Of a stretch of DNA of 64,000 bases, positions 21,410-31,454 are shown piece after piece; the stretch's first letter is position 1; every line of letters starts with the position of its first letter. The stretch is from Anthonomus grandis grandis (lineage: Eukaryota > Arthropoda > Insecta > Coleoptera > Curculionidae): contig NC_065551.1 of the NCBI RefSeq assembly GCF_022605725.1, positions 6,510,001 to 6,574,000 of the forward strand, read 5' to 3'. The notes under the pieces are model-generated. The model was not told the origin of the DNA, made no database searches, and was given only the letters and a program-made list of their open reading frames with translations. The position numbers were made by a program, and so were the translations under genes.

Positions 21410-22461
21410 CACGAACTTAAAAATATACCTGGACTGCCAATTCAATGAAAGGTAAATGACCACTACTAGGGGGCCGCCATTTTGCGTGATTGTGTCCTTT
21501 CGATGTTGGTCACTCTGACAAATTTTAATTGTGCCAACTGTAGGGAAACAAAACAATTAAAGTTTTTGAGAGGTTATGTTTACAAAAATACAAAATAAAA
21601 AGTTACATATAGGCAAGAATTTAAGATAGTTGCGTTAGATCTGTGATTTTTTTGGTACTTCTTTAAGAATTTCGTTAAAATTTATGAAAAAAGTAATCCT
21701 CACCTGAAATGAGACAAAGTTTCAATCAACTTGGAATAGATGTGTGCACTTTAAAATATTTGTTTTATCATTCTGATAATCTTGAATCTTATAAATCCTA
21801 ATACCATGAAAATTATGATATTCATTTAAATTTTTGCTTGTATTTACTTAACAAATTCAGTTAAAAACACTTATTTTCTTTCTATTTTTACTATTACTAT
21901 GTATACTATTTTTAAATTATAATTGTACTTTTCTAAGTTTTACTTTCCTTCCATGTACAGTGTTTCCACATTAATAGGTACAACCATATATAAGAATCAA
22001 AATATAGATGATTTTATGAGGGTTTGTAATTATAAAGGGTTTATATAGAAAAAATATATTATTCTGTCAACAACTCAATATATTATTCTATTATAAACAA
22101 CACAGACGGACAATTCACAATAATTCGGTTTTGAGAAACTGAACCAAATACCTTTAAATAAAGATGGTGATACATTATTCACGTATTAAATAAGGAGAAA
22201 GATACACCGCCTGTTCCAGACGATATACCCAAGCGTCGTTTACAAATCGTTAAAAACTAGGCAATCCGCTATACTCACACGTCAAATGTCAACTTCATTA
22301 CCGTTATTTAATATATTTTTTGTTGGCAACACAAAAAATTTTCAGAGTGACCAACATCAAAAGGACACAACCACTATAAAAATGGCGGCCACCATGCAGT
22401 GGTCATTTTTGGGTATCGTGGCCATATGCATTAGCAGTCCAGGTATATTTTTAAGTTCGTG
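21410..22461. mobile_element. 1,052-bp inverted-repeat element, copy 1
   Basis: CACGAACTTAAAAATATACC at 21410 is matched in reverse at 22461. The ends stay similar for about 130 bp (through GGTGGCCGCCATTTT-type sequence and GTTGGTCACTCTGA). The interior is AT-rich with no coding frame. A nearly identical copy of equal length lies in opposite orientation at 31455-32506. I could not find a clear target duplication, so the superfamily is unknown. Confidence 0.85.
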
Positions 22462-22481
22462 GGTACAGCCCTTCCAAATTT

Positions 22482-23207
22482 GGCACTTTTCAGAATTCAC
22501 CATTAATTCACCGGTTGAATTAACCGACTAATCAAAAATTTTTCGGTAAATCGCAGGTTGCCGCTCGGTTTCTTAAAAATTCTGAAACGCTTCGGCTAAT
22601 TTTTTTAGAATTTGTTTGACAGTTGGCAGCATTAATAATACCGATTTCTGTTTATGTTTATATTTTAATATTTTTCAAAGCAAACCAAAACAAAATATAG
22701 AAAATGCTATAAACATCAAAACAGTGGCAGTTTTGATGTTTAAGAAACTAAAAACTAAATAAAAACGACACGGTTCCATTGTAAGGGTCTCAGTTTTTGT
22801 TGCAAATAGTTTGTGGATTTTATAGTCGGTACCTATAAACAAACAAAATTTTAAAAAATTGTATTAAAGTTTAATGTTATCCTTCTACTATCCTTACTTG
22901 ACCGTCAAAATAAACTTACCAAACTAAAATATTCAAAAAAATCAAAATGAAAAATGAGCAACAACAAATTTACAAAAACTAAGCCGCAAAAAAATACAAA
23001 ATTAGGTTGGGAATCTTAGGAAGAATATATTTGACCGAGATTCCACCTTAAAATCCCGGTTAATCCGATGCCTCGTCGGTTGCAACCAGCTGATTTCACC
23101 GGTTAATTTTGAAACGTGGGGTTTTTTGTACCAGGTTAATTCTGAAACGCCTCGGTTACTACCGGTGCAACCCGGGGTGTATCCACCGGTAAATTCTGAA
23201 AAGCGCC
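22482..23207. mobile_element. 726-bp inverted-repeat element with repeated end motifs
   Basis: The left end GGCACTTTTCAGAATTCACC and right end (reverse) GGCGCTTTTCAGAATTTACC are inverted repeats. Variants of GGTTAATTCTGAAACG recur near both ends (five or more copies), as expected of protein-binding sites in a non-autonomous transposon. The interior is AT-rich. The minus-strand frame at 23002-23319 overlaps these repeats and does not look like a real gene. Confidence 0.6.
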
Positions 23208-23589
23208 CATTGATTGGTGAAAATTGATTATTTGGAACCATGACTACAGTTATGTGTCTAATCCCCTCAAAATTTGTAAGTCCCCGTTTTTTGAGGGCTT
23301 TTTTCATTTTCCGACCCAAAAATTATGTAAGTTCAATTTTAGGGTAGGATTTAGGGAGATGTATTCTTCTGAGAGCTCCTATCTTATGGCTTCGATAGGA
23401 AAATTTAAAATGTAGCAACACCATCTAGTTAGCCGTGAAAAACATCTAAAATTTTGGTTCCTTGCATCTTATCGATACAGTTAAACGTTTTTGAGAAAGT
23501 CACTGATAAACGAAAGAGGAGCATTATTAAACCCGAGAAGTATCAAATTAGAACAGAAGAGGTGGGCCGTGACTGCTTTAATTTTTATT
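23208..23589. other. Unassigned spacer
   Basis: Nothing recognisable. The sequence is AT-rich and shows no frame, repeat partner or motif that I can support. Confidence 0.5.
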
Positions 23590-23595
23590 AAATTA

Positions 23596-24333
23596 AGGGC
23601 AAGTTCCGTAACTTTGGTGAATTGTTGGTTAGAAGCGGTATTTTAACGGTTCCTGAAAATATCGGTTTGAAATGGTTTCTTGTTGGTTTGGTCTTGTTTT
23701 CGTTTGTTAATATTAGGTTATAAATTCTATTTATTGTGTTATACTCGTAGGTATCTTCTTAAGTATCATGAGTCTTGCAAAGCTCACTTTATTATCCAGA
23801 AAATCTTGACTCTTCCATTACGCATTTACATTATTTAGTTACTACCATTCTAAAGGTTTTTGTTATGCTTTGTTATGTGATATTTAATTGTTTTATAAAT
23901 TCTAATATTTTAATTTTTATGATCAATTTATTTTTTATGTGTTCATATTTGTTTCTTTTATTGTATGTTTGTTTACTCTATGTTTAGGTGAGCTTTGTCA
24001 ACAACATTTTTCATGTTATATGTTGTTGGTATATTTGAGCTCCTACTCCTAAGCAGTGATAAAAGCTCTAGTAGTAGCAATGATGAAGAAATGTGTCTTG
24101 TGCGCAAGTGTTTTTCAAAAACGGAGGTTTGTATCTTTTAAAAAATATATATAAATACATAGCTCCATTATATCAAGATTAAGTCCTGGATTTGAATTGC
24201 AATCAAGTGTATTAATATAATATAATATTATAGTTGTTTTTTTCTTTAATCAGTGGTTAGGTTGAATAGCTATGCTAGACCTCGCCACGCTTAAATAGTA
24301 GTTTTTATAAATTTTTATGATAATAAAAAGACG

Positions 24334-24381
<48 letters not shown>

Positions 24382-24630
24382 AATACAGGATTTCCGGATG
24401 TCGTAGATTAAACTCAGAATATAAGTACGTTTAATCCACGACATCCATAACCTTCGGTTATTCCTACGGATGAAAAAAATGAATACCGAAAAAAAAGATC
24501 GGTCGTTTCAGTTGACATTTGCAACCAATTTTCCAGGAACCGCGTTTCATAACCGAACCCAATTTCAGAAATTGTATAGAACGGTAACCGGCACAACCAG
24601 AGGAACCGATTAAGTTACGGAACTTACCCT
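23596..24630. mobile_element. 1,035-bp inverted-repeat element containing a TTA microsatellite
   Basis: AGGGCAAGTTCCGTAACTT at 23596 is matched in reverse by AAGTTACGGAACTTACCCT ending 24630, with one mismatch. The hexamer AAATTA flanks both sides (23590-23595 and 24631-24636), a possible target duplication. The interior holds a (TTA)n run at 24335-24380 and no transposase, so it would depend on another element. Confidence 0.7.
24335..24380. repeat. (TTA)n microsatellite
   Basis: About 15 uninterrupted TTA units. Translated on the minus strand it gives a run of asparagines, which is an artefact. Confidence 0.95.
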
Positions 24631-24860
24631 AAATTAGTTGTAACAAAAAATGTCAGAAACGATAGTTTTAGATTTTTTTATTGGTAACTAAATGGTGTTC
24701 CAGATTTTCAAAATTCTTATCGGAAACGTAAGATATGGGTCATCATAAGGGTAAGCTCTCCAGAATCTGGGCTTACACCATTTTTAGGAAGAAAAATGTA
24801 AAAAGCACTCAAAAAAAAAGACTTTTAAATATTCAAAAGTATTTATTGTATAGTTGTAGT

Positions 24861-25270
24861 TAGTGTTGTGAGCAATGGAACATTCTTGTTTATTCTCGAA
24901 GAACGTTCGCGAACGTTCACGACTTTTTTCGTGACGTTTATTCTCAAGAGCACGAATGAGCATGAATCCGAACGTTCCCCAAAAATGTGAACGTTCCCAT
25001 AGCGTTAACGTTTGGTGTCGGTTTTCAGCAGTAACGGTTCTTTATCCTAGGATAGTTCGGAGGAGAGTTCCTTAATAGGTTGTTTGAAAGTTTAACTTAA
25101 TAAATAGAACATAAATAAACACAAACATTTTTAATTTCAGATATTTTCCTAATATGTTTCCTTTGCATTTTTTTCATTTATGCTCGTATGTGCTGAAAAT
25201 TCTCATTCGTGCTCGTTCATGCTCGAGGAACGTTCTCGAAAAATAAATTCTCGAGCATTTTACAACACTA
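24861..25270. mobile_element. 410-bp hAT-type MITE with 8-bp target duplication
   Basis: TAGTGTTGTGAGC at 24861 and the reverse of TTTACAACACTA ending 25270 are inverted ends. The octamer GTTGTAGT occurs immediately outside both ends (24853-24860 and 25271-25278), the 8-bp duplication expected of hAT elements. The interior has several GAACGTTC and GAGCACGAATGAGCATGA motifs near both ends, and no frame. Confidence 0.88.
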
Positions 25271-25287
25271 GTTGTAGTCAGTGTTCC

Positions 25288-25440
25288 AAATAATCGATTT
25301 TCTTCAAGCAATTTGCGCGGGCTGTAGCTCTCAGGGGAATTATTTTAGGACACACGTTTATAGGAAAAAAAGTCTTACTTTGACTCCATCAATACGGTCT
25401 TAAAATATTTGCATCGAATTTTGTAACACCCTGTATATTT
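25288..25440. repeat. Repeat Z, copy 1
   Basis: The block containing GGCTGTAGCTCTCAGGGG, TTTTAGGACACA and GGAAAAAAAGTCTTA, ending ACACCCTGTAT, is repeated at 32507-32632. Part of its left side (ATCGATTTTCTT) recurs at 31434-31446. The CACCCTGTA end is like Tc1/mariner MITE ends. Copy 2 of the 1,052-bp element lies inside the second Z copy. Confidence 0.6.
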
Positions 25441-25625
25441 GAAAACATCTTGTCGAACTTGCATTGTCTTATTTATTTAATGTAACACGACGTTTCTTTT
25501 TGATTGACTATTAGTAATACTGAATGACTACAGTTTACACTTAATAACGGTTGGAGATACTTACCAACCGAAACGTCGTGTTACATTAAATAAATAAGAC
25601 AATGCAAGTTCGACAACATGTTTTC
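25441..25625. repeat. Foldback with 56-bp arms and a hammerhead-like motif
   Basis: 25441-25496 and 25570-25625 are inverted repeats matching at 55 of 56 positions. The 73-bp spacer ends in AATAACGGTTGG-AGATACTTA-CCAACCGAAACGTCG. That is a short stem followed by GAAAC, as in hammerhead ribozyme stem II plus GAAA core found in Penelope-like elements. The right half with the motif recurs at 29416-29515. The ribozyme reading is inference; the upstream core is degenerate here. Confidence 0.7.
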
Positions 25626-26059
25626 TCTGTACCATTGTCTACCACCTTCAAAAACACCCTGTATATTTGTTGTGAAAATGTAAATAGACAAAAATAATTG
25701 GTATCGCAAGAACATTTTTGGAAAAAAAATTAAAAAATTAGTCAATCGTCAATAGCATAGAGTTAAAGCTTTAAAAAATCAGGAAAGCTCAGAAGAAGGA
25801 TTAGACGACATGTTTGAACTGAAAAACTACAGAGAGAAGAAAACAGCAACTCAGGACTAAAAAAAATTATCTAGGAACTCGAAGTCTAAAAACGTACAAG
25901 CAACGTCATAAACTCCCAAGTCACCAAGATCAAGAGAGGTTTTAGGAAATACGAGAAGTACCACGAACTCGAAATCCAAAAACAACAAAATAAAGGCTTC
26001 CAATTCATAAACTTTATTTAAAAATAAGAATCGCAGCTAATATGTTTTGTTTTTTAAAT
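25626..26059. other. Unassigned spacer
   Basis: No gene recognised. The sequence is AT-rich with short A-rich runs, and some parts read like very old repeat DNA. Confidence 0.4.
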
Positions 26060-26325
26060 TTTATAATAGTCAAGAATCAAGGCAGTCAACGAGCAAGTTA
26101 CTTTTAAGTTTATTTTTGAAAGTAGGTGGCTTCAAATTCCTTATCGAATTTTCTATACCATTATAAAATTTAGCAGACATACGAAAAACTCCTTCGAAAC
26201 AGGGCTGTTCTAAACTTACATATTGAAAGTTGCTGTAAGCTCCGAATTCGCATATCATGGGACTTACTTCCATTGTAGCGCTTTTACATTTTGGTAGGTG
26301 TTGATTAAAACACTCGATGCGCAAA
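26060..26325 (-). pseudogene. Possible LINE C-terminal fragment
   Basis: An 84-codon frame contains PCFEGVFRMSAKFYNGIENS and ends FKNKLKSNLLVD. It resembles the last segment of non-LTR polymerase proteins, where an amphipathic FYN-type stretch precedes the C-terminus. It is only a fragment with no reverse transcriptase next to it, so the call is tentative. Confidence 0.35.
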
Positions 26326-26373
26326 AATAGTCAATTGATTTATTTACACACTTTCACTACTAAACACGATCAC

Positions 26374-28503
26374 TTGACCCTGGAATGCTACACTTATTTT
26401 TAGAATGTAATCTGCTACATGGTGTACAGCTGTAACCAACAGTTGTACTCCAAATTATATAAAACGGTCTAAAACAGATAATATATGAATATATTATATA
26501 AATAAAACCAAAACAGCGTTAAAAAAAACATTCAAAACATTTTTCTTTTTTTTTTTTCAAAGAGTATCACAAAAATATTTTTTACACTACTTAGCACAAG
26601 TAGGACATATTTTTCGGTAAACAAATGAATTTTTTGCATTTTTCGGTAAGCAAATGCATACATTGCAATTAACCCTTGATTTACAATATTTGTTTCTGGG
26701 GCAAAATGCCCATCTGCCTATAGTAGAAGTTGGTCTTATTGGTGCGTCTACTACATTTGTTTTTTTTAGTACATTACAAATGGTTTGAAGAAGTTCCCCT
26801 TTCCAAGTCGGAGTTTCAAAACAACGCTCCATTTGAGGTTTTATTAAATCAATTGCTAGCTTTTTCAAGTAAGCTCTTCTGTTGGTAATAATTTCTTTAT
26901 CGGGAGCGTTAGAGCCTCGTAAAAGGATGAGTTATACCCTACAATGTTAAGCAAATTATAGAACACGCATAAGAGCCAATGATGCGTCTTTCTATTAATA
27001 GAATAGGTGTGATAAAGTTAGTCTAAGCTATCTACTTTTCCCTTAGTGGAATTGTAAAATTTAATACTTTCTAGAAGCTCAGTCGAATATGGCTCGTCGC
27101 CTTTTTCATGCATTGTAAAAAGCATTAAAACCACTTTTTTTTATTTTTCGGTGGGCAATAAGCTAAAAGAGTTAGTTCTCCACCGTAGCAAAACATAACA
27201 GTATTTAATTCCCTCCCTTTAACTCGCCAAAATGATGGGGGAATTTCTTTTTTATTTTGCCTTAAAGTATCTACAACCGTAATTTGTTGACCTAAAAGCA
27301 TTTTTGCTATGCTTATATATGCAGATGTGAACCAATTGTTCGTAGTCAAATTTCTATTCTTTCCATGAAAGAAAGAGGTAAGTTTATCGCAATAATACTA
27401 GGCAATAGGAACATCACTGGTTTTGGAGTCCTTACCAATATAAACTTCCGCATTAAGTGCAAAAGCTATTTTAGCATCACAGCACATCACAAGTTTGATG
27501 CTATATCTATCCAGCTTTCAAGGAATGTACATTTTGAAGAGACATCGACCACGAAATTCTACTAATTGCTCATCAATTGTGGTATATTCGGATGGTACAT
27601 ATAAATTCTTCATTTTGTTTATGGATCTTTCAAATATTTCTTGAAATGCTGCCAGTTTGTCAGTTTCTCTTCTTTCTTTCTTTGAGCGAGAGTATCTTTA
27701 TTGTCAAACCTAGCTTATTTAAAATCTAAAACGATCAGCTTCTGGCATTGCTGCTCAAAATATTGGTATACCACTATCCTTATTAAAAAGTTTGAGGTAA
27801 TTCCATTCATTTTCATTATTCCAGCATAATAAAATAAACCAAAGAGCGCCTGGATTTCAATATTATCGGTGATTTGGGTGTATGAAATAGACGTATTTAG
27901 ATTGGCTCGTGTAACTTCGGCAATATTATTTCCTTTTTTTTTCCATAATTTAATCGTTAAACATGTATTTCTTTGTTGGTATATTTTGTAATTTGATCCA
28001 TATTTTTCATTGTAAAACACAAGTTCCACGCCTATAATCCGGACTGTAGATATCTTGACTCGTTCTTGTTTCTAGGTAAATGTAAAACGATATTTCACTT
28101 TGGAAGACGACCTTTTACTCCTGACCATTTAAATTGAGCGTTGGCTTAAGTCTAATATAATTATTCAAAATTATTTTTTTGACAAGCCATTTTGCGTCTC
28201 TTAAAAAAACTATTAAAAAAATACATATTTTAAAATTAATTTTAATAATCGTTTAGTTATTTAATACTTTCATGCAAACGTAAAATCTATTCTATTCTGC
28301 TACACTGGGGTAAGCCGATACCCCTGCTACCCAATATCTCAAGATTTACAAAAGCACCGCGCGATACCAATATCACACTTCTACTAACTCTGCATAAAAT
28401 GAAACTCGGAAGGCCACACCTGCAGCTCTATCTATTGTCGATTGATCGTACTGCGAAACACAACTGGGGTGCAGTTGTACCCTAAATAGCATTTTAGGGT
28501 TAA
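26374..28503 (-). mobile_element. Third piggyBac element, old relic
   Basis: The right end is TTAA (28500-28503) with inward ACCCTAAAATGCTATTTAGG. The left end, TTGACCCTGGAATGCTAC at 26374, is a diverged partner with TTGA in place of TTAA. The transposase relic lies between on the minus strand. The element seems to sit in the LTR of the Gypsy relic at 28504-30215, since a TATA box and poly(A) signal of that LTR lie just outside its right end. Confidence 0.65.
26587..28130 (-). pseudogene. piggyBac transposase relic
   Basis: From the N-terminal side, HLPRNKNESRYLQS (about 28045) leads into ALFGLFYYAGIMKMNGI. Then come TTIDEQLVEFRGRC with the first catalytic aspartate (near 27575), AKIAFALNAEVYIGKDS, TTNNWFTSAYISIAKMLL (27349 region) and a Cys-rich tail (FCPRNKYCKSRVNC ... 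CPTCAK) ending at 26587. Many stops and frame changes interrupt it, clearly more than in the other two piggyBac copies of this window, so it is probably the oldest of the three. Confidence 0.75.
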
Positions 28504-28731
28504 CATTACTGGAAAATTTTATTTATGCAAATTTAAAAATCGCGCCAATATTCTAACTGAACTGTCAGCTACCTACCAACGGCGACGCGACTCCTTATAT
28601 ACTCGGATGACCGTGATTCCAAAAGCTTCGCTGACCTTCCACGCATCTCTAGAGACGTCGTGCGGTATGCTAACTTCTGTCATTCCGAAATCACGGAGAT
28701 TAGGTGGTATTGCGGCCTTGCCACTATCCTT
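28504..28731 (-). repeat. LTR-like region with TATA box
   Basis: Downstream of the pol end on the minus strand lies CGAGTATATAAGGAGTCGCG (28611-28592 region), a strong TATA motif. About 80 bases later comes AATAAA near 28519-28524. Both are expected in an LTR of the adjoining Gypsy relic. Ends cannot be defined because the piggyBac relic interrupts the region. Confidence 0.4.
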
Positions 28732-29161
28732 TCACTGCGCTTTCCCTAAGCTCATTCTGTCGCGAAATGATTCTAAAGATAGTTGATGTCGATATCGGCA
28801 GAAGGTTCCTCTCTTGCAACTTGACTTCTTGAATAAATAACAAACAACAGTTTTCTCCAGAGAATTACATTGGGGAGTATATACATAGCGGCATACCGGA
28901 ACTTGCACGCCCGTAGACCTAAAGACCACTTCTAACATGTTGCGATCATCCTTCAGATGAGGTTGTCGAGTCCGCATGCGAGTTTGGGAATTGCTAGGCT
29001 TCTCAGATCTTCAGCAAGCAACTCCTCCTTTAGAGAATTCAAAACGTCCCAAACGTCTGTATAGGTTGGCTTCTGATGTGAGGCCTCTTTAGTAATGAGG
29101 TAAAAGATGGTTCTACCAGTCTCTTCATCGGTTATCTTGAGTGCTTGCCTTGAGGGAAAGT
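28732..29161 (-). pseudogene. Gypsy pol C-terminus: Poa1p-like macro domain and CCCH finger
   Basis: Reading down from 29161 the frame gives TIFYLITKEASHQKPTYTDV and then AEDLRSLAIPKLACGLDNL. After a one-base frame change near 28975 it gives MLEVVFRSTGVQVPV and CYLFKKSSCKRGTFCRYRH. The first part has the pattern of Poa1p/OARD1-like macro domains, which bind or hydrolyse ADP-ribose derivatives (YLITKE, KPTY, IPKLACGLD). The last is a C-x7-C-x5-C-x3-H zinc finger. It follows an integrase relic on the same strand, so I read both as the tail of a Gypsy polyprotein. Confidence 0.6.
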
Positions 29162-29349
29162 CATCCGTGAAAAAGAGTTGGAGGGGGGGAAGGACACGCG
29201 TCTCTCTAGATCCTACACTGTCCTGAGAGTAGAGGCTTTCAGATGTTGGGTATATCGACGCTTGGCTGGCTGAAGATCCTCTGATTCTGTGAAATCCTCT
29301 GATTCTGTGAAAACCCCCTCCAACTCTTTTTCACGGATGACTTTCCCTC
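29152..29349. repeat. Perfect 36-bp inverted repeat
   Basis: 29152-29187 and 29314-29349 are exact inverted copies (core AAGTCATCCGTGAAAAAGAG), separated by 126 bp. The spacer contains a tandem pair of CCTCTGATTCTGTGAAA. The arms lie at the edge of the macro-domain relic, suggesting an inverted duplication during rearrangement. Confidence 0.85.
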
Positions 29350-29415
29350 CCTTCCCTCCCCTTCCACATCGCTGCACACATCTAGTATATAAGCCTATAG
29401 AATAGTAGTTTGCTG

Positions 29416-29515
29416 TCAGTTTACACTTGATAACGGTTGGAGATACTTACCAACCGAAACGTCGTGTTACAATAAATAAATAAGACAATGCAAGTCCGAC
29501 AAGATGTTTTCTCTG
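29416..29515 (+). repeat. Second copy of the hammerhead-like motif
   Basis: The sequence from CAGTTTACACTTGATAACGG to GATGTTTTCTCTG matches the right half of the foldback at 25536-25631. A TATA-like TAGTATATAAGCC lies 35 bp upstream. The core reads TTGATAA-CGGTTGG...CCAACCG-AAAC, closer to CTGATGA...GAAA than the other copy. It is a short isolated fragment here. Confidence 0.6.
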
Positions 29516-29649
29516 GGTTTTTTTTTCCGAACTTTCTGCAGAAAACCGCAGCTATTCCTCAGACATTTGTAAATCCTCAGCCACACAATGTGCCAGAGTA
29601 TACTCAGCTGGAGCAGGAAACAGGTCTAGCTGCATTTCACAGGTCACGA

Positions 29650-30215
29650 CGTACCGACTCTTTCGGCCATTAGAATAGTGGGCCATCAATTCATCGAACG
29701 GCGGCTTTTGTAGTCTGTAAGGTAAGTCTGTATTCTGTTGAAATGTCTATCATTGATGGCTTTCAGCACTTTCTATGACCTATCCCAGAATGCTTGAAGT
29801 TTCGGTGATAGACCCTTCCATCTCTTAGGGTCATATAGACAAACCAAGTCACCGTTGTTATACCTCTGGTCTTTGAAATTGACATCATATGCGTTCTTCA
29901 ACCTGTGGATGAATGACATCTATTCTTTTACTCACCTCTCTGGCAACATCGGTTCCTGACGGGCAACCAAACTTTGGATCGCATGGGAGATGGCATTCTG
30001 TTTCCATCACTGTTAAAGCTGAAGACTCTTCTGTGCTCTCATGGATAGACGGTCAATAAGCCAGCATGAACAAATCTCTGAAAAGCAACCTATCTGTGCT
30101 GTTTGGTAACTAGAGACTTCTTTGGTTATATTAATGGTTCTATTTATTCGGTCGATTATGCCATCTGACTGTGGGTGTAATGCAGTAGTCCTGGTTCACA
30201 ATATCAAGGCTTCTA
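29650..30215 (-). pseudogene. Gypsy integrase relic
   Basis: On the minus strand TALHPQSDGIIDRINRT (30195-30145 region) is the end of the integrase catalytic core of Gypsy elements. After several stops GDLVCLYDPKRWKGLSPKLQ (29860-29800 region) is the typical C-terminal domain that follows it. Integrase would join element DNA to the chromosome. Stops and frame changes make this copy dead. Confidence 0.75.
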
Positions 30216-30436
30216 TGGGCACTTTCTAACGGCTTTGACCTAGTTTCGTCCTTCCGAATGCAATGAGACTATCGTCAAAGTCGTAGCTCGCATACTAGCC
30301 AAGATCTCGCATTCTTAGGACCCATTTTTGAGCTCAAAAATTAGGTCAAAAAATTACTTTTTCCAAATTTTCAAAGTGCTCTCATTCCCTTATTTCTTCT
30401 CGTATCCCGTTATAACCCGGTATTTTCATGATCTAG

Positions 30437-31375
30437 GTGATAGGAACAAGACGTGAGTATATGCTTGAGTGTGGCTTACACTCTCATGCCACATTTTATG
30501 ACTTATCGGGAGCCTTTGATTGCGTTGAACATGATATTCTTCTACAAAAATTAAATTACTACAAATTTGACGCCAGTAGTCTTCATTTACTTCCATCCTA
30601 TATGTATGATAGAAGTCAAAATGTTTTGTTTGGGAGGTGTGAGTCGCAGAGTTTACCACTGAAACATGGAGTTCCACAAGGCTCCGTTCTGAGGACTATT
30701 TTATTTTTGGTTTACGTCAACGATCTCCCTATTTGCGATACTGGCTCTGTATTTTATCTCTACGCGGATGACATGTGTCATGTGCAAACTTGAAAGACTG
30801 GGCTGTTTCAAATAGATGTTTGTTTATGTTTGAACTAAACCAAAACCCAGCAGATTATTTTTTCTCTTCGAGATCTTGGTTCTTCCCGCATCTCTCGAAT
30901 GTAGCAGTACATTTCCTTAATGTCACTCTTGATGGTGGTTTAACCTGGCTGAGTCACGTTGAAGAGTTGTCATCCAAATTATCAAGATGCATATTCCTTA
31001 TCCGTAATTTGTCGGGCTCTGGCTCAATAAACACACTAAGGATTGCTTATTTCAGCTATTTTCATTCTATAATGACATACTGTCTTATTAGCTGGAGGCA
31101 CTCGATGCACATGTCTATATTATATATTTGCATTGCAAAGAAGACGTGTAAGGATAATTGCTCGTTTGGGCTACAGAGAGTGTTGTAAATCCCACTTCAG
31201 GAAATTGAAAATTCTCACTCTACCCTGTGCATTTATTATATGTTAGGGAAAATGTGACTGACTATGCAACATATATTTATTGGAAAAAAAATGCAAAAGC
31301 TGCGATACTAAATTCACAAAATATTAACCTAAGATTAACGGATATAGAAAATACTCTCTTACGGCCAAGGTCAAA
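30437..31375 (+). pseudogene. LINE reverse transcriptase fragment
   Basis: The first frame (30437-30793) includes TFYDLSGAFDCVEHDILLQK, GVPQGSVLRTILFLVYVNDL and YLYADD, the reverse transcriptase core of a Jockey/CR1-like non-LTR element. A frame change near 30785 leads into the region after the polymerase (LDGGLTWLSHVEELSSKLS, LRIAYFSYFHSIMTYCLISW). The homology fades near 31375 where repeat Z and the 1,052-bp element begin. It lacks the endonuclease and the N-terminus, so it is 5'-truncated. Confidence 0.8.
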
Positions 31376-31454
31376 TTAAAAGATTAGTTCCCGGCTAAAC
31401 CACGAAGTGAGGGCGCCACCATCACCACCGAATATCGATTTTCTTGGCTTGACG

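Noticed and set aside
22286..22531. Frame starting MSTSLPLFNIFFVGN, seen again at 31376-31630
   Set aside because: Both copies lie in the inverted end of the 1,052-bp element and continue into unrelated flanks; there is no family motif, and the repetition is explained by the element.
23002..23319. 105-codon minus-strand frame
   Set aside because: It is built from the repeated end motifs of the element at 22482-23207.
24250..24444. Minus-strand frame with a run of asparagines
   Set aside because: It is the translation of the (TTA)n microsatellite at 24335-24380 with short unrelated ends.
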